Assembly: GCA_028015205.1 (NCBI GenBank)
Contig: CM051517.1
Span: forward strand, 61,751,455 to 61,815,454
Reading direction: 5' to 3'
DNA: 64,000 nucleotides
DNA from: Mytilisepta virgata
Taxonomy: Eukaryota > Mollusca > Bivalvia > Mytilida > Mytilidae
Below the pieces are notes generated by a model, which was given only the letters and a program-made list of their open reading frames with translations, searched no databases and was not told the DNA's origin. Below, in pieces: positions 11,701 to 23,250 of this stretch (its first letter is position 1; each line of letters opens with the position of its first letter). Made by a program: the position numbers and the translations under genes.

Positions 11701-14700
11701 GATAATTGTATAAACATAAAAAATGATGTTTCTTAGTCACCATTGAAAAATGTCTTCACATAAGTGACAGATTATTAAAAAAAAAGATAAAAAAATTCTG
11801 TCACCAGAAATATCGCCAACTATAGAATTCTGTCACCAGATTGAATAAAAAATCACATTTGGCGACATTGGCGAAGCCCAGTGCGGCCCCTGAGATTTAA
11901 AGCAAATACCAACATTCCAGACCCTGTACAATGTATGATTTTCAGTTTTTGACATTTGAATGTATGACGTTATACCTTGGATTGTGACGTTGCACTTTCG
12001 ACTGTCACACCATTTTGCGTGACATTTATCGTTGTTGTATTTCGAGCTTTGGTAAATGTTCGAAAAGCGATAAATGTTAGATACATTCAGTGAGATGGAA
12101 GAATATAACTTTGAAACTTTATTTTATCAACAAAATACAACAGTTCAGAGATTTCATGTGTGCTTCACGCATCCTGTCAACATCGCATTGTGTGCACGTG
12201 TCAATAATAATTGTTCTATATAGAACATGGTTGTGTTTCTATAGCGAAAGCGGCAAGTCATATTAGAATTGTGAATAATTTTTCACACCCCAGGAAAAAT
12301 ACTGACTTCTTTGAGTTTTTCTTATACAAAGAGCCTTAAAAAAAAAACAAAGCTCATGAAAATATACTGTAGACTCATTGATTTTGATAGATTTGCCAAA
12401 ATTCATTGATTTTAGAATAAGGCCAAAAAAAAAATATGTCTGTTTACGGTTACCCGACCGACCCTAATTGGAGTGCCGACGCTGAGCCATTTTATTTCTA
12501 TCATAAAGAGGAAAATTAACGGAACTCGTGTCAAAAGCGAAGTTAGATTTGTCAATAAATTAAATCAATTGCCTGATATATACCAATGTTCACAATCGCG
12601 AATATGACAGCTGTTTTAAGGAAACTCGTGACTAGTGTAATGTCATAAAAACTTTGCCGCCATTATTTTCTAACCCATAACCAGGGAAAATAATCCAATC
12701 ATTAAAAATACGGTAAACTCGGCCCATGGACAACTCTGACCTCTGCAAGGCGGACCGTACAACTCTAAATCAAGTCACAAAAAATAAAATGAAAATACCA
12801 TCCTACCTACCCTTTATTTTTATGATGTAACCCTAAACACATATATTTTGTTTTAATGATTTATGATGATGCATATGACGCATAAATCTCATTAAATAAT
12901 TAATCTGTGGTTAAGAATGACCCATTTATGAAATGTGAAAAACACACAGTGGGTACATTATTGGCCACAAAAGTAATGATGAGAATTTCAATTTAATGCA
13001 AAAGCAATCATATAAAAGATACTGTCTGTTTAATAATGTGCAGATAAATCTATATTTTTTCAGGCAAAGATAATGTTTCCAACACACCTGTATCTTCACA
13101 AGAATCAGGGACAGATACCAAACGTAAACGAGGTCGACCAGAGACTGTTGTTGAAACACCGTCAACAGTGTCTGTAGTAAGTCAAGTAAAAGAAAATAAA
13201 CTTAAGGCATGCATTTTGAAAGTCAACATGATTGTCAGACATTTTTTTTATATATCAGCAACACAAATTTAGATTCTTCTGCTTAGCCCAATAAATTACT
13301 GGTGATATACAAAAATTTGAGAAGTTTTAGATAACCTTATACAATGTCAGCTGTAATTATGGGTGACAATTATTTCAGATAATCTAGATCTTTGTAATTT
13401 TTTACTCTATATATTCCAGACATAGATATTTTCCTAATTTCCAGTTTTGAACAATTTACCATTGTAAAAATTTACATATATTTTTGTTGTATCCTTCCAC
13501 ACTTTTATTAAAATTGTTTGTTAATATGTAAAGTTACGATAAAATGAGAAAAAATTAAGAAATATGATTCTGTAATTTATGGACATAAAAGCTATATGTA
13601 TAATAAATATAACAAATGACTGAATTGTTAAATCTGCTAGTGAGCCTAACACGAATACATTTGTAGATCCATATCATTCATTTTTTTTTGTCAACCTTTA
13701 AAAAAATTAATGATATATTCAACACTTCCAACGAACTTTTGGGAGAATGAGAATCTAAAAAAATTTTGAATGATTTTCAGGCATCTTCGCAAGAGAGCAC
13801 AACCAGTAGTACATCGACACCTTCCACAGCAGATCAGAAAAGAAAGCGAGCTCGAGCTGAAGTCACTGTTGAAAGTGTAAGTTAAAATCTTTTCAGTCTG
13901 GATTGATATGAAAAATTAAATAGTTGGATAAAATATGTTGTCATAAATTTGCTCATACTCATCTTAAAAATGTAGAAGTTTTTCATTGGCTGTTATACTT
14001 CAGCTTTTATTATTTACAAACAGGAATTTTTTTTCATTAATCAAAACCTTCTTTTAAGATGATGCATATGCATAAGGTGTGTTGAAAAAAATGGCTAAAA
14101 TGCTGCTACAGAGGAGGGATTATTTTAACTTGCTATATCTACTATAAATTAATTAGTATACAGTTATTTAATATTAGTATTGAGGGATACAGCCATTTTA
14201 TTTGTCCCGAATTACTGACTATTTTCCCGATGCCTAGCGGAGGGAAATAGTCAATGTGTCGAAGGAACAACTAAAATGGCTATTCCCCAAAATGACTGTT
14301 AAATGAATGTTTTATTATAATGAAACACTTTACCGGTCAATAATTTCCAGTACTTCACCCGTCACTATTTACCGGAGACAAATTTTGGAAACTAATCACC
14401 AGTAAAAAAATAGTAAAATTAATGTCTTGATTTTTATATAGAAAAAACATACTAAGGTATAATAACTTAAACTAAACCCTGTTTGTAGTTTAATGGATGC
14501 TAGATAAGACATGCCTTAGATGCTTTGAAGGAGGTAAAACCCTGCTTATAAATTTTCTCTGCTTGATTATTTCTTATACTTTGAACGTTGAAATTAATCA
14601 GTTCAGTTAAAGGTTTTAATAATTTTGATGTATTTCTTAAATTATATATCATTTCATTTAAATAAGATGATGCCGATGCTTTCTCTGTTGATGTGTGTGT

Positions 14701-16259
14701 GTTCATGTTTTATAGGAAGAATCATATTTAACAAAGATAGAAGTGAAAATAAAAATGCCAGATGAGTTGAAACCATATCTTGTTGATGATTGGGACCTAA
14801 TTACCAGACAAAAACATGTAAATATTAATAAAAAATGTATTTTGTTGAGAAATCATGAATCATGGCAGCTGATTGAAGAGGAACTGACAACACCAATGGT
14901 TATTATACGGTTATTTAACAGTATTGAGGGATATAGCCATTTTAATTGTCCTGAGACACTGATTATTTTCCTGAGGTATAGTGGAGGGAAATAGTCAATG
15001 TGTCGAGGGAACAAATAAAATGGCTATATCCAGAAATGACTGTTAAATAACTGTTTTATTATACCAAAAAATGCCAAGAAAATTTTTTAAAATGTGTTTT
15101 ATTTAAGATTACATGCAACAGGACTACACCAACGTGATTACAGATGTCATTCATTCTAACCTGACACACCGATTACCATGACGTTGTCCAATGAAAGTTG
15201 CTGCTGAAAAGTGCTATTCACTGGTCAGTGAATAGCATTTGTGCTATTCACAGGTGAATAGTACTTTTCAGGCAGTTTGAATAAAATAGTATTTTTATGA
15301 CAATGAATTTTACATAGCAAAAAAGAAGAAAGGTATAATGAAATAAACTAATGTCTTTCATTAGGATCAATATGTGGTTGATTCAAAACTTGAAAACTCT
15401 TTCCCCTGTTGAATTGGATTTGATGACTTTACCCAACTAGCTTAAATAAAAAAAAAAACAATGAAAAAGATTACGAAAAACATCTTTTCTGAAACGTAAA
15501 ATGCTATCTCAATATAATTTTGCTAAAAATGACTTTCAAACATATATTCACATGTCTGAAAGTTTTCCGGCATGTACCGAACAACATATTAATTCGAGTG
15601 AATTATTAGTGTTTTTCGGTCACGAGTTGTAGATCTTTGTTAATCGAATTTCGAGATTAGTTACACTGTTTATTACATTGACATATTCCATGTATTCATA
15701 AAATTTAACGAGAAAATACAAGGGCTTATGTTTTTATGCGACTGCACTACTATGTTTGTATAGCAACATCGTTGGCCATGGCTATTGTTACGTCACTTCC
15801 TAGAGTGAAATATGGCTTTCAATTTCACTGGGTGAGTTGTCGGATTTGATTTCACTCGGAAATCGCGGTATTTCACCACACTCAATGTTATAATGGATTC
15901 TTCCCAATTTCTGGTTTCTGGCACCTTCTGTATTTTCACCCATGAATTCATCCTTAAGAATTATATCCAATGATGCTGCGACTCTGATTAGGCCAAAAGT
16001 GAAACATGGTCACATATAGGTGCTTCAAGTTCATTAAAACTATGATTTATTTCACATATGTAGGAAACAGTTCAGGAATCTGTTGATATTGCATTTAGAC
16101 TACTATAAAAACTTGTATTAAAAATGTATTTTGATGAGAAAAAATTTATTAACATACATTCTAGCATGTATGAAACAAATTTTGTAACCTTCATACATGG
16201 TTTCTTCAGATTTTTATACGACCGCAAAATTTTTGCGGTCGTATATTGGTATGACGTTG

Positions 16260-16300
<41 letters not shown>

Positions 16301-19300
16301 CGTCGTCCGTCGTAGTCTGTAGACATTTGGTTTTCGCACTATAAATGTAGTATAAGTTAATAGAAATCTACGAAATTTAAACACAAGGTTTATGACCACA
16401 AAAGGAAGGTTGGGATTGTTTTTGGGAGTTTTGGTCCCAACAGTTTAAGAATCAGGGGCCAAAAAAGGGCCCAATAAGCATTTTTCTTGGTTTTCGCACA
16501 ATAACTCTAGTATAAGTAAATAGAAATCTATGAAATTTTAACACAAGGTTTATGACCACAAAAGGAAGGTTGGGATTGTTTTTGGGAGTTTTGGTCCCAA
16601 CAGTTTAGGAATTAGGGGCTAAAAAAAGGCCAAAATAAGCATTTTTCTTGGTTTTTGCACAATAACTTTAGTATAAGTAAATAGAAATCTATGAAATTTA
16701 AACACAAGGTTTATGACCACAAAAGGAAGGTTGGGATTAATTTTTGGAGTTTTGGTCCCTAAAGTTTAGGAATTAGGGGCCAAAAGGGTCCAAAATTAAA
16801 CTTTGTTTGATTTCATCGAAAATTGAACTATTGGGGTTCTATGATATGCCGAATCTAACCGTGCATTTAGATTCCTAATTTTTGGTCCCGTTTTCAAATT
16901 GGTCTACATTAAGGTCCAAAGGGTCCAAAATTAAACTTAGTTTGATTTTAACAAAAATTGAATTCTTGGGGTTCTTTGATATGCTGAATCTAAACATGTA
17001 CTTAGTTTTTTTATTATGGGCCAAGTTTTCAAGTTGGTCCAAATCGGGGTCCAAAATTAAAGCTAAAAAGGGGGTAAATTTTTTTTTTTTTGGGGGGGGG
17101 GGGGGCAAATCTCCACAGCATATTGTATTACACAAAAGCAAAAAATTGAATATGATTTATATTCAAATCATATGACCAATTCTAAGTTCTTTATTTCAGT
17201 TATTCTGTGTCAGAAACCTATTATGTGTCAAATATTTGAAGAAATTTTCAATTGCACAGTATTGCGCAATAGCAAGAAATTGATATGTGTGCCCTGTTAT
17301 CAAAACTTTATTATTAACAAATTCCATTGGAAATTTGCCAATATAAAATGTGCTGGTGAAGCTTTTTTGTTTATCTTATCTAAACTGCTTTTAAATTATG
17401 TATATTTAAAATTTGCCATCCATGACTATGATGTCATTTTCTATTTTAATATGTTATGGTGTATTTAAATGGGCTGTTATGGTTGCAAAGTATAAAGAAA
17501 TGGGGGGGGGGGGGGGGGGTTGAAAACAAAATTTGGGGAGGGGGTAATTTTTTCTCATTTCATATTTCATAAATTAAAAAGAAAATTTCAAATTTTTTTT
17601 AGCAAAAAAAGGGGGGGGGTACAATAAATTTTATTGTTTTTTGGTTTTTTTTTGGGAGGGGGGGATCAATGTGCAACTTCATAGTGTATTGCACAAAAGC
17701 TAAAAAAAGGGGTAAATTATTATTTTTTTTGGGGGGGGGGGCAATTCTCCACAGCATATTGTATTGCACAAGAAACAAAAAATTGAATATAAATTCAAAT
17801 CATATGACCAATTTTAAGTTCTTTGATTTCAGTTATTCTGTGTCAGAAACCTGTTATGTGTCAAATATTTGAAGAAATTTTCAATTACACAGTATTGCGC
17901 AATAGCAAGAAATTGATATGTGTGCCCAATTTTAAATTTTAAATTGGTTATTTCTGATTTATATATAAAAACAAATAATACTGATATGGTTTGAATAGGT
18001 AAATTAAAAATTTTTAAGTTCTTAGACAACATTCATTCTGTGTCAGAAACCTATGCTGTGTCAAATATTTATTCACAATCCAAATTCAGTATTGTATCAA
18101 GCTTGAATGTTGTGTTCATAATTGCCCCAACTATTCAGGGTTCGACATCTGCGGTCGTATCTAGCTGCGCCCAGCGGAGCATTTTATTATACTTTTCAAT
18201 TAAAATTTTATTTCATATTTGTTCAGTTAGTATCACTGCCTTGTAAAACAACAGTAGATGACATACTTGATGAATATGTGAAAACAAAGACCAAGGGAAG
18301 TAACCCAAACAAGTAAGTTTCTCTGATTAGTTTTAGAAAGTCCAGAAAATTTCACCTCAAACATTTCATGTTTATTCAATAGGAGATAAAGTTAATGAAT
18401 TATATCCATTAAATATGTGTGGGGAAAGGGGTTTTCTGGGAGCTAGTATTGAAAATTTTAACTGTGACAGGAACAAGAAGACATGTTGGGTATAGAAACA
18501 GTCTCAGTAAATAGAGTTGTTACAACAATTGTTTTTCATACAGGAAGCATGGCACAGTCTTAACTTTGGGCAATGAATGTCAAGTCTCTATTCTAACCAA
18601 GCCCGAAAAGTGCATGTAGGATAATACTTAAAAAGTTGCTATATTTCGTGTGGGAGTGTTCCAAAAGACAGAAAATACACAACATAGTATAGATTTATTG
18701 ATAATCATGCTTATTTTACACACATGTTATGTCCTCCTGGCAAATTACTTTTAGACTTCAGGATTATGTGGCATTAGTCATTTGTTCCTTTTTATCTTAT
18801 GACTTTTTGAAATTATAAAATAAGACTTTTTGAACAGAAAATTACTGAGAAATTTTTCAACTTCGTAATGACTTTTTATTTTTCTTTTACAGAGATTCCA
18901 TTATAGAGATAACTCAAGGAGTCAGAGAATATTTCAATGTTATGTTGGGTACTCAGTTATTGTATAAATTTGAACGACCACAGTATGGAGATGTAAATAA
19001 TATTTTAAGCTCTTTAAATTAATACATGTGTATATGTATACATTCAAGAAATTCACAACTATGCGAAAGCAAAATTACAAAATTTTCTATAAATTTTTAC
19101 ACTAACAGGATCGTATTAAACATTTTATGTGAAGTTCATTTTATTTAACTGCCAACTTCCACCATTTGAAAAAGAATTTACCTAAAAGTACAATATATGT
19201 CATTAGGGCTGTTCCAGCAAAACATACATGGGATGGGGCGAAGGCTCTTGAAAATTGGAGTAATCATCCATAGAAGTGATTTTATTTCACTTCTACCCAC

Positions 19301-21769
19301 CCATAGAAGCAAAAGCAGAAGCTTTATAGGCACCAACAGAATCAAATTAAATAGTTAAAAAAGCATGATTTTGAAAATTCTGCAAATCTTGATTATTAAT
19401 TATGCTGATTTTTAAAAATATATAGCAAAAGAATGCTTTTTAAAATCATGTTAATATCAACTTAGTTTTCATTTAAGCAAAATAGTCATGTAACTTTGTG
19501 TTTATATATTAACATCTTTGTGTTTTCATGTATCACATTATTTGAAAAAGAAAACAGATGCCCCAGTTTGCACATAATTTCTGAACGGGCAAAAAACTGG
19601 TAAAATTTACAATAACCAAATTCGAACTTAATCTGTATATAATGATTAAAAGCATTGTGTATAAGTTTTAAATGATCATGATAAAAAACTTTAAAAAAAA
19701 ACTTTCATTCTTCATATAGGCACCCACAGAAGCATATTTTGAGGTCCAGCAATGGACCATAGATGCACTTTCCACTCACTAACAGCCAAGTAGATAATTT
19801 TTATATTTTGCCTCCACATCCTTTGCATCATTTACCCTGTAATATTATACACATATAATTTTGTTTTTTGTTTGGACAGAGTTATTGGCATCACTTGTTA
19901 TGAATTAAAATGTTTTATAATGTAGTTACATACACTTAATTCTAAAAGCTAACTTTTTTCTACCGATATAGGGACCTCGGTGGCTGAGTGGTCTAGGTAG
20001 TTCGTCATGACTACTAATGATCACTAGCCTGTCAACGCTGATGTTGTGAGTTCGAATCTCACCTGTGATGGGGTGTGTTCGACTCCGATCTTAATTGACA
20101 AGGATTGCCAATTTTCCTACCGAAGGTCACTGGTTCTCCCCATGTACTCCGGCTTCCTCCACCAATAAAAACTGGCCGCCGCGAAATAGCCAAATGTGCT
20201 GAAAACGGCGTAAAACCCCAAAACTAAACTAAACTATCCACCAATATATCTAAAATGACAATAATTTGTTTTTATAGATTTTGAAAGACCATACTGATAC
20301 ACCTATGTCTAGTATTTATGGTTCCATCCATTTATTAAGACTTTTTGGTAAGATTGCTTATTTAAGATAATTTAAGATTTTACGTGAATAAATAAATTCT
20401 GTTGTGGAGAAAAAAGTGATTTTGATGATGTCAGTCAAACTGCTTGTTTTTCTTTTTATTTAGCTGTTATGTTGTACCGTAATTTTTGGTGTATAGGTCG
20501 ATACTTTTTTCCTCTGAAGCGCTGGGCTTGACCTATGCACTGCATCGACCTATCTTAAATTTTTATTTTTTATTTTCGTAAACCCCAAACCACCCCTATT
20601 GTTACTAAAGAACTGTGCTTTCGACCTATAGTCCGAAAATTACAGTATATGTTTAAATATAATACTTTTTATTTTAAGAAACAGTCTGAAGAAAAGTGTC
20701 AATTATTGCTTTACCTTTTTTATCAGCTTCATGTATAGTTATATTTTTTTTATATTTCAGTAAACCTTGGGGGTTCATTAGCATACACAGCATTGGATGA
20801 AAAAAGCATACAGCTATTATTAACACACATTCAAGATTTCTTAAAGTAAGTATTTTTATTTGTAAGAGTAGAGCATAGAGCATATGTACATGATTCCCCT
20901 GCCACAAAACAGACTTCAACCTAGGACCTTTTAGATTGTAGTCAACTGTTTTAAAGAGCTCAGGTTGGTTAATCATTGGTCTATTTTCCAAAAGTTTATG
21001 GGATACAAGAAATAATTTCAGATCTAGTTTGATTTTGACCATACTGTTCAAGAGTTATGCCCCTTAAAAATATGGAATTCAGATTAACATAAATATTTCG
21101 TCTGGTTTTTTTAAATTTGTGGATTGAGTTGTCCACGAAATCCACGAAAATTGGTGTACACTGAATAATAAGTTTTTCACAGTAATTGATAGTTTCCAGC
21201 TGATGATGAAATTCAGTTTGCCTCAGATAAATCTTTCTACTTTAGCATTACCATTATCGACCTTTATATACAGATCAAGTTCAGTTTTTAGAGAGTATAT
21301 GTTGACTGTCCTAACCAACTTTTTACTTGTTGGTTACAGCTGAATTTATTTTAAACTGTTGCTCCTTCTGTAATGTTGTAACTTAAATTTTAAGGTTACT
21401 TTTATAATCATAAAATAATTATCTTGATAGTCCTGTAATAAATAATGAGAACCAGAGTGAGTTATCTTTTCCTAACCAATGTAGGTAAGGGAGATAATTT
21501 AAATTCTCTCCCTTTTGTTCTGAGGCTAAAAGGGAGACAAATTTATTATCTCCTTTACCTACATTGGTTAGGAAAAGGTAACTCACTCTGGTTCCTCATT
21601 CCATTTGAAGCACCACAAGTCTTTTAGATAAAAAGTAGATGCATATCAATTTTTTTAAATTAACAAATTCGTACTTTTCAGGTATATGCATAAGAATACA
21701 TCAACATTATTTAACCAACCCGACTACTATACAGTGGCACCACCAGACTATCACCGGAAAGCTATTTGA
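5753..21769 (+). CDS. MORF4L1: MORF4L1/MRG15 chromodomain and MRG-domain protein
   Basis: Thirteen coding exons were joined by hand, all with GT-AG borders and consistent phase: 5753-5780, 6433-6479, 6720-6787, 8447-8533, 10640-10851, 13064-13176, 13781-13876, 14716-14817, 18227-18312, 18893-18992, 20278-20347, 20761-20845, 21682-21769. They give 393 aa. Residues 10-76 form the chromodomain ([31 protein letters not shown]). Y22, Y42, W45 and W49 align with the aromatic cage that reads methylated H3K36 in MRG15. Residues 77-217 are a charged linker, then basic ([16 protein letters not shown]). Residues 225-393 are the MRG domain ([55 protein letters not shown]). MRG15 is a nuclear subunit of NuA4/TIP60 acetyltransferase and Sin3 complexes. 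The length is close to vertebrate MORF4L1. The exon 5 linker is unusually rich in K, E and D. The ATG at 5753 is chosen because [11 protein letters not shown] aligns with the family N terminus. Confidence 0.95.
6098..6197. mobile_element. Short inverted-repeat element (MITE-like), intron 1
   Basis: A perfect 14-bp TCTCACTGTATCGC at 6098-6111 is matched by its complement at 6184-6197, enclosing a 100-bp element in MORF4L1 intron 1. No coding content. Confidence 0.55.
7916..8188. mobile_element. Diverged inverted-repeat element, MORF4L1 intron 3
   Basis: The left arm (aaaatctagt, then aagtgatgttgg, aaaatcttggct, gtgggagggtaga) is mirrored by the right arm (tctaccctccca, agccaagattttcc, tacatcacc, ctaatagatttt). 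Arms are about 75-90 bp with scattered mismatches and small gaps, and the loop is about 100 bp. This is typical of an old MITE. Confidence 0.65.
9210..9560 (+). repeat. Dispersed repeat, copy 1 (partner near 28000-28380)
   Basis: Blocks such as tttggctgtaa, ctttcata, ttttggttctg, aatgattaagcat-aaat and tttgtttgttaacat occur in the same order and orientation near 28060-28360. This is a diverged interspersed repeat of several hundred bp with no coding frame. Confidence 0.55.
9884..10042. mobile_element. Near-perfect palindromic MITE, copy 1 (intron 4)
   Basis: The 159-bp element is almost a complete inverted repeat. Arms start GAATGAGGAACC and read through TTTTCCTAACCAATGTAGG and TAAGGGAGATAAT, with a short central region of about 30 bp. 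A second copy is at 21444-21600 in intron 12 of the same gene. As RNA it would fold into a hairpin with an arm of more than 60 bp. Confidence 0.85.
10070..10231 (+). repeat. Dispersed repeat with 'cggggaatgt..caaagagacaaca'
   Basis: The segment contains gaatggaaacggggaatgt, caaagagacaacaaccc and gagcagaaaacag. The same block appears on the minus strand at about 50311-50375, so it is an interspersed repeat. The class is unknown. Here it lies in MORF4L1 intron 4. Confidence 0.65.
11235..11396. mobile_element. Long palindromic MITE, intron 5
   Basis: Arms of about 63 bp (GAAATAATTCATTGGTGCCA, then ttattttaacatgggtagg and cattatatttgt) are mirrored almost exactly at 11334-11396. The loop itself holds a small hairpin (ttacacc / ggtgtaa). 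Overlapping open frames on both strands are products of the symmetry, not genes. Confidence 0.85.
14161..14315. mobile_element. Palindromic MITE, copy 1, upstream of exon 8
   Basis: Arms contain agccattttatttgtccc / acaactaaaatggct and tgactattttccc / gggaaatagtca around a short centre. The right side ends actgttaaatgaatgttttattata. The same element occurs at 14909-15060 in the same orientation. Confidence 0.75.
14909..15060. mobile_element. Palindromic MITE, copy 2, downstream of exon 8
   Basis: It repeats the pattern of the element at 14161: ggttatttaacagt, agccattttaattgtcc, ttattttcc, then ggaaatagtcaatgtgtcg, aataaaatggct and actgttaaataactg. With the upstream copy it brackets MORF4L1 exon 8 (14716-14817). 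Confidence 0.75.
15201..15275. repeat. Nested palindrome in intron 8
   Basis: CTGCTGAAAAGTGCTATTCAC pairs with the segment ending at 15275 (gtgaatagtacttttcaggcag). Within it GCTATTCACTG-gt-CAGTGAATAGC forms a second palindrome. It is a small foldback, with no gene. Confidence 0.65.
16211..18187 (+). mobile_element. Tandem-core element, family 1, copy A (intron 8)
   Basis: The element begins TTTTTATACGACCGC and ends with GCGGTCGTAT (18151-18160), a GCTGCGCCCAGC hairpin and gcatttta. In order it holds a 31-bp palindrome (16215-16245), a (GTC)n tract (16260-16312), three ~160-bp units, ~130-bp units related to each other, poly-G runs and an AT-rich tail with the phrase ctccacagcatattgtatt repeated. 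Copies B and C share both ends. ATACGACCGC/GCGGTCGTAT is a subterminal inverted repeat. This plan recalls non-autonomous Helentron/pearl elements of bivalves. That assignment is inference, and no Rep-helicase gene is present. It ends about 40 bp before the MORF4L1 exon 9 acceptor. Confidence 0.8.
19971..20235 (+). mobile_element. tRNA-derived SINE in intron 10
   Basis: The head has a pol III A box (TGGCTGAGTGG, 19981-19991) and a B box (GTTCGAATCTC near 20050), as in a Leu/Ser-type tRNA. A conserved-looking tail follows (gttctccccatgtactcc, aaaactggccgccgcgaaat) and an (AAACT)n end. It does not fold as a tRNA, since the acceptor stem does not pair, so it is a SINE and not a gene. Molluscan tRNA-related SINEs such as the RUDI/V-SINE group have this build, but the family was not confirmed. 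Confidence 0.85.
20475..20647. mobile_element. MITE with TACYGTAATTTT ends, intron 11
   Basis: The left end taccgtaatttttgg-tataggtcga is mirrored by the right end tcgacctata-ccgaaaattacagta, giving a 173-bp element bounded by TA. It has no coding content. The ends share TACCGTAAT with the larger element at 47493-48964. Confidence 0.7.
21444..21600. mobile_element. Near-perfect palindromic MITE, copy 2 (intron 12)
   Basis: The same element as at 9884-10042, with arms including GAGTTATCTTTTCCTAACC, aatgtaggtaagggagataat and ggttcctcatt. It ends 81 bp upstream of MORF4L1 exon 13. Confidence 0.85.
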
Positions 21770-22810
21770 AGTTTTTGGACTATACAAACATTAAGTAATC
21801 ATTTTTGTAGTAGATTGGGAGGACTGCCAATCATGTTATCGATTCTGTTCAAACATTGGTGAAAGGTCATCTTGTTAATCATACCACATTTCTGTGAGAC
21901 TGGAAAAAGAATGATTTTATGTTAGGAATATGACACTGAACGTTAGAATGAGAGATGAAAAATATGGGATAAGAATGTGAGAAGAATGAGGAAAATAAAT
22001 GTCATATAGACTTACATGTATTTTGAATTCTTACTCTTTTTGCCAAAGATCACTCCCTGTGTTTTAGCTAACTAGTGTGTCCCCTAAACATTTTTTTTTT
22101 AATTTTCAAGTAAGCACGGTTGAAATCTGAACATCTCACCTACAGAAAGCATAAAAATTTGTAGAAAATGATAAAAAATTTCCTGTCTACCTAATTTTTT
22201 GAAGCCTGTAAGTGAAAAATATGGGCATTTTGAGAATTGAAAAATGTTGCTGTGTTCTAAACAGAGAATTAACAGAAAATCAGATTAGTCTCACCTGGTA
22301 CTTGGAACATTTATATGCTGTGCTCACATTAAATGTATATAATCCAGTTGTATGAGTGCGTTCAAACTGCACAAGATACTTAATAGGTGATAGTAACACC
22401 AGTTTATGACACTGTCATCATGCAGATAATTTTTTTGGTGTTCAGTTATATGGAAAAGCTCAGTCGTATGTTTCAAGTGAATGTAGCACTAAAACAAAAA
22501 ATCTACAAAAATTACAAACAATAATTCATCATATTTTTACATTTCCATGTATCAAATTAAATTTAGATTCTTGCTGACTCAAATATCCATAAAAATCTAG
22601 TGTTAATCACTGCTATTAAAAACAGCTGTAAATATCTGCTTTAACCTGCTAAAAATATGTTTCTTTCTTAATAGCTGATAAATTATGTCATTTAAACCAA
22701 AACTGCAGAAATATTTCCATTCCTTGACTAATTATACATGGTTGAGGTTTTTAACAAGATTTTCCAATGGAAAAACTCTTTTTTATTAGTTTGGTGAAAA
22801 AAAATGTGTG
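21770..22810 (+). other. MORF4L1 3' UTR and flank
   Basis: No coding frame is seen after the TGA at 21767-21769. The first canonical AATAAA is at 21994-21999, 225 bp past the stop, and is the best candidate poly(A) signal. The rest is AT-rich sequence without recognised features. Confidence 0.5.
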
Positions 22811-22811
22811 A

Positions 22812-23210
22812 GTCTTCCAAGGAAGACATGTGTCGCCTGCGGATGTCAATTTTTACAAAAGATATTAAAATTTTCTAAAAATGAAATATATATGCACACC
22901 TTTGCATTAAGGTTAATGCACAGAGAAAGTTTCATCAAATTGCTTTGAGCGGTTATGGACTAGTTGAGTATAGAAGATGTGACTCCCCCCCTTTTTTTCA
23001 AAAATGTCAATTTTTACCCCTAAAAATTAAAAATTTTCTAAAAATGAAATACATATGCATCCTGTGCATTAAGGTTAATGCACAGAGAAAGTTTCAGCAA
23101 ATTCCTTTGAGCGGTTTACGAGTAGTTGAGGATAGAAGAAAAGTGTGATGACGCAAGACGACAGATAGTGATCCCCATGTGTCGACCATGCCTTCCACAG
23201 GTGACACAAT
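22812..23210 (+). mobile_element. Small tandem-core element, family 4
   Basis: It opens with the palindrome GTCTTCCAAGGAAGAC (22812-22827), followed at once by TGTGTCGCCTG. It closes with a foldback (tgtgtcgacc to ggtgacaca) whose right arm CAGGTGACACA complements the opening motif with one mismatch. Between them are about two ~161-bp units (catcaaattg/cagcaaattc, gcattaaggttaatgcacag). The architecture matches families 1-3 but the sequence differs. Confidence 0.7.
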
Positions 23211-23250
23211 AACAGGATGGTGTCTCTAAAGGCTTCTAAACAGTAATGAA

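Noticed and set aside
16072..16399. Frames rich in T, V or D on both strands
   Set aside because: Direct translation of the GTC/GAC microsatellite in copy A.
19971..20060. Functional tRNA gene
   Set aside because: A and B boxes are present but the acceptor stem does not pair and a SINE body follows.
20674..21051. 125-aa minus-strand frame
   Set aside because: It overlaps MORF4L1 exon 12 antisense and intron sequence; no family resemblance.
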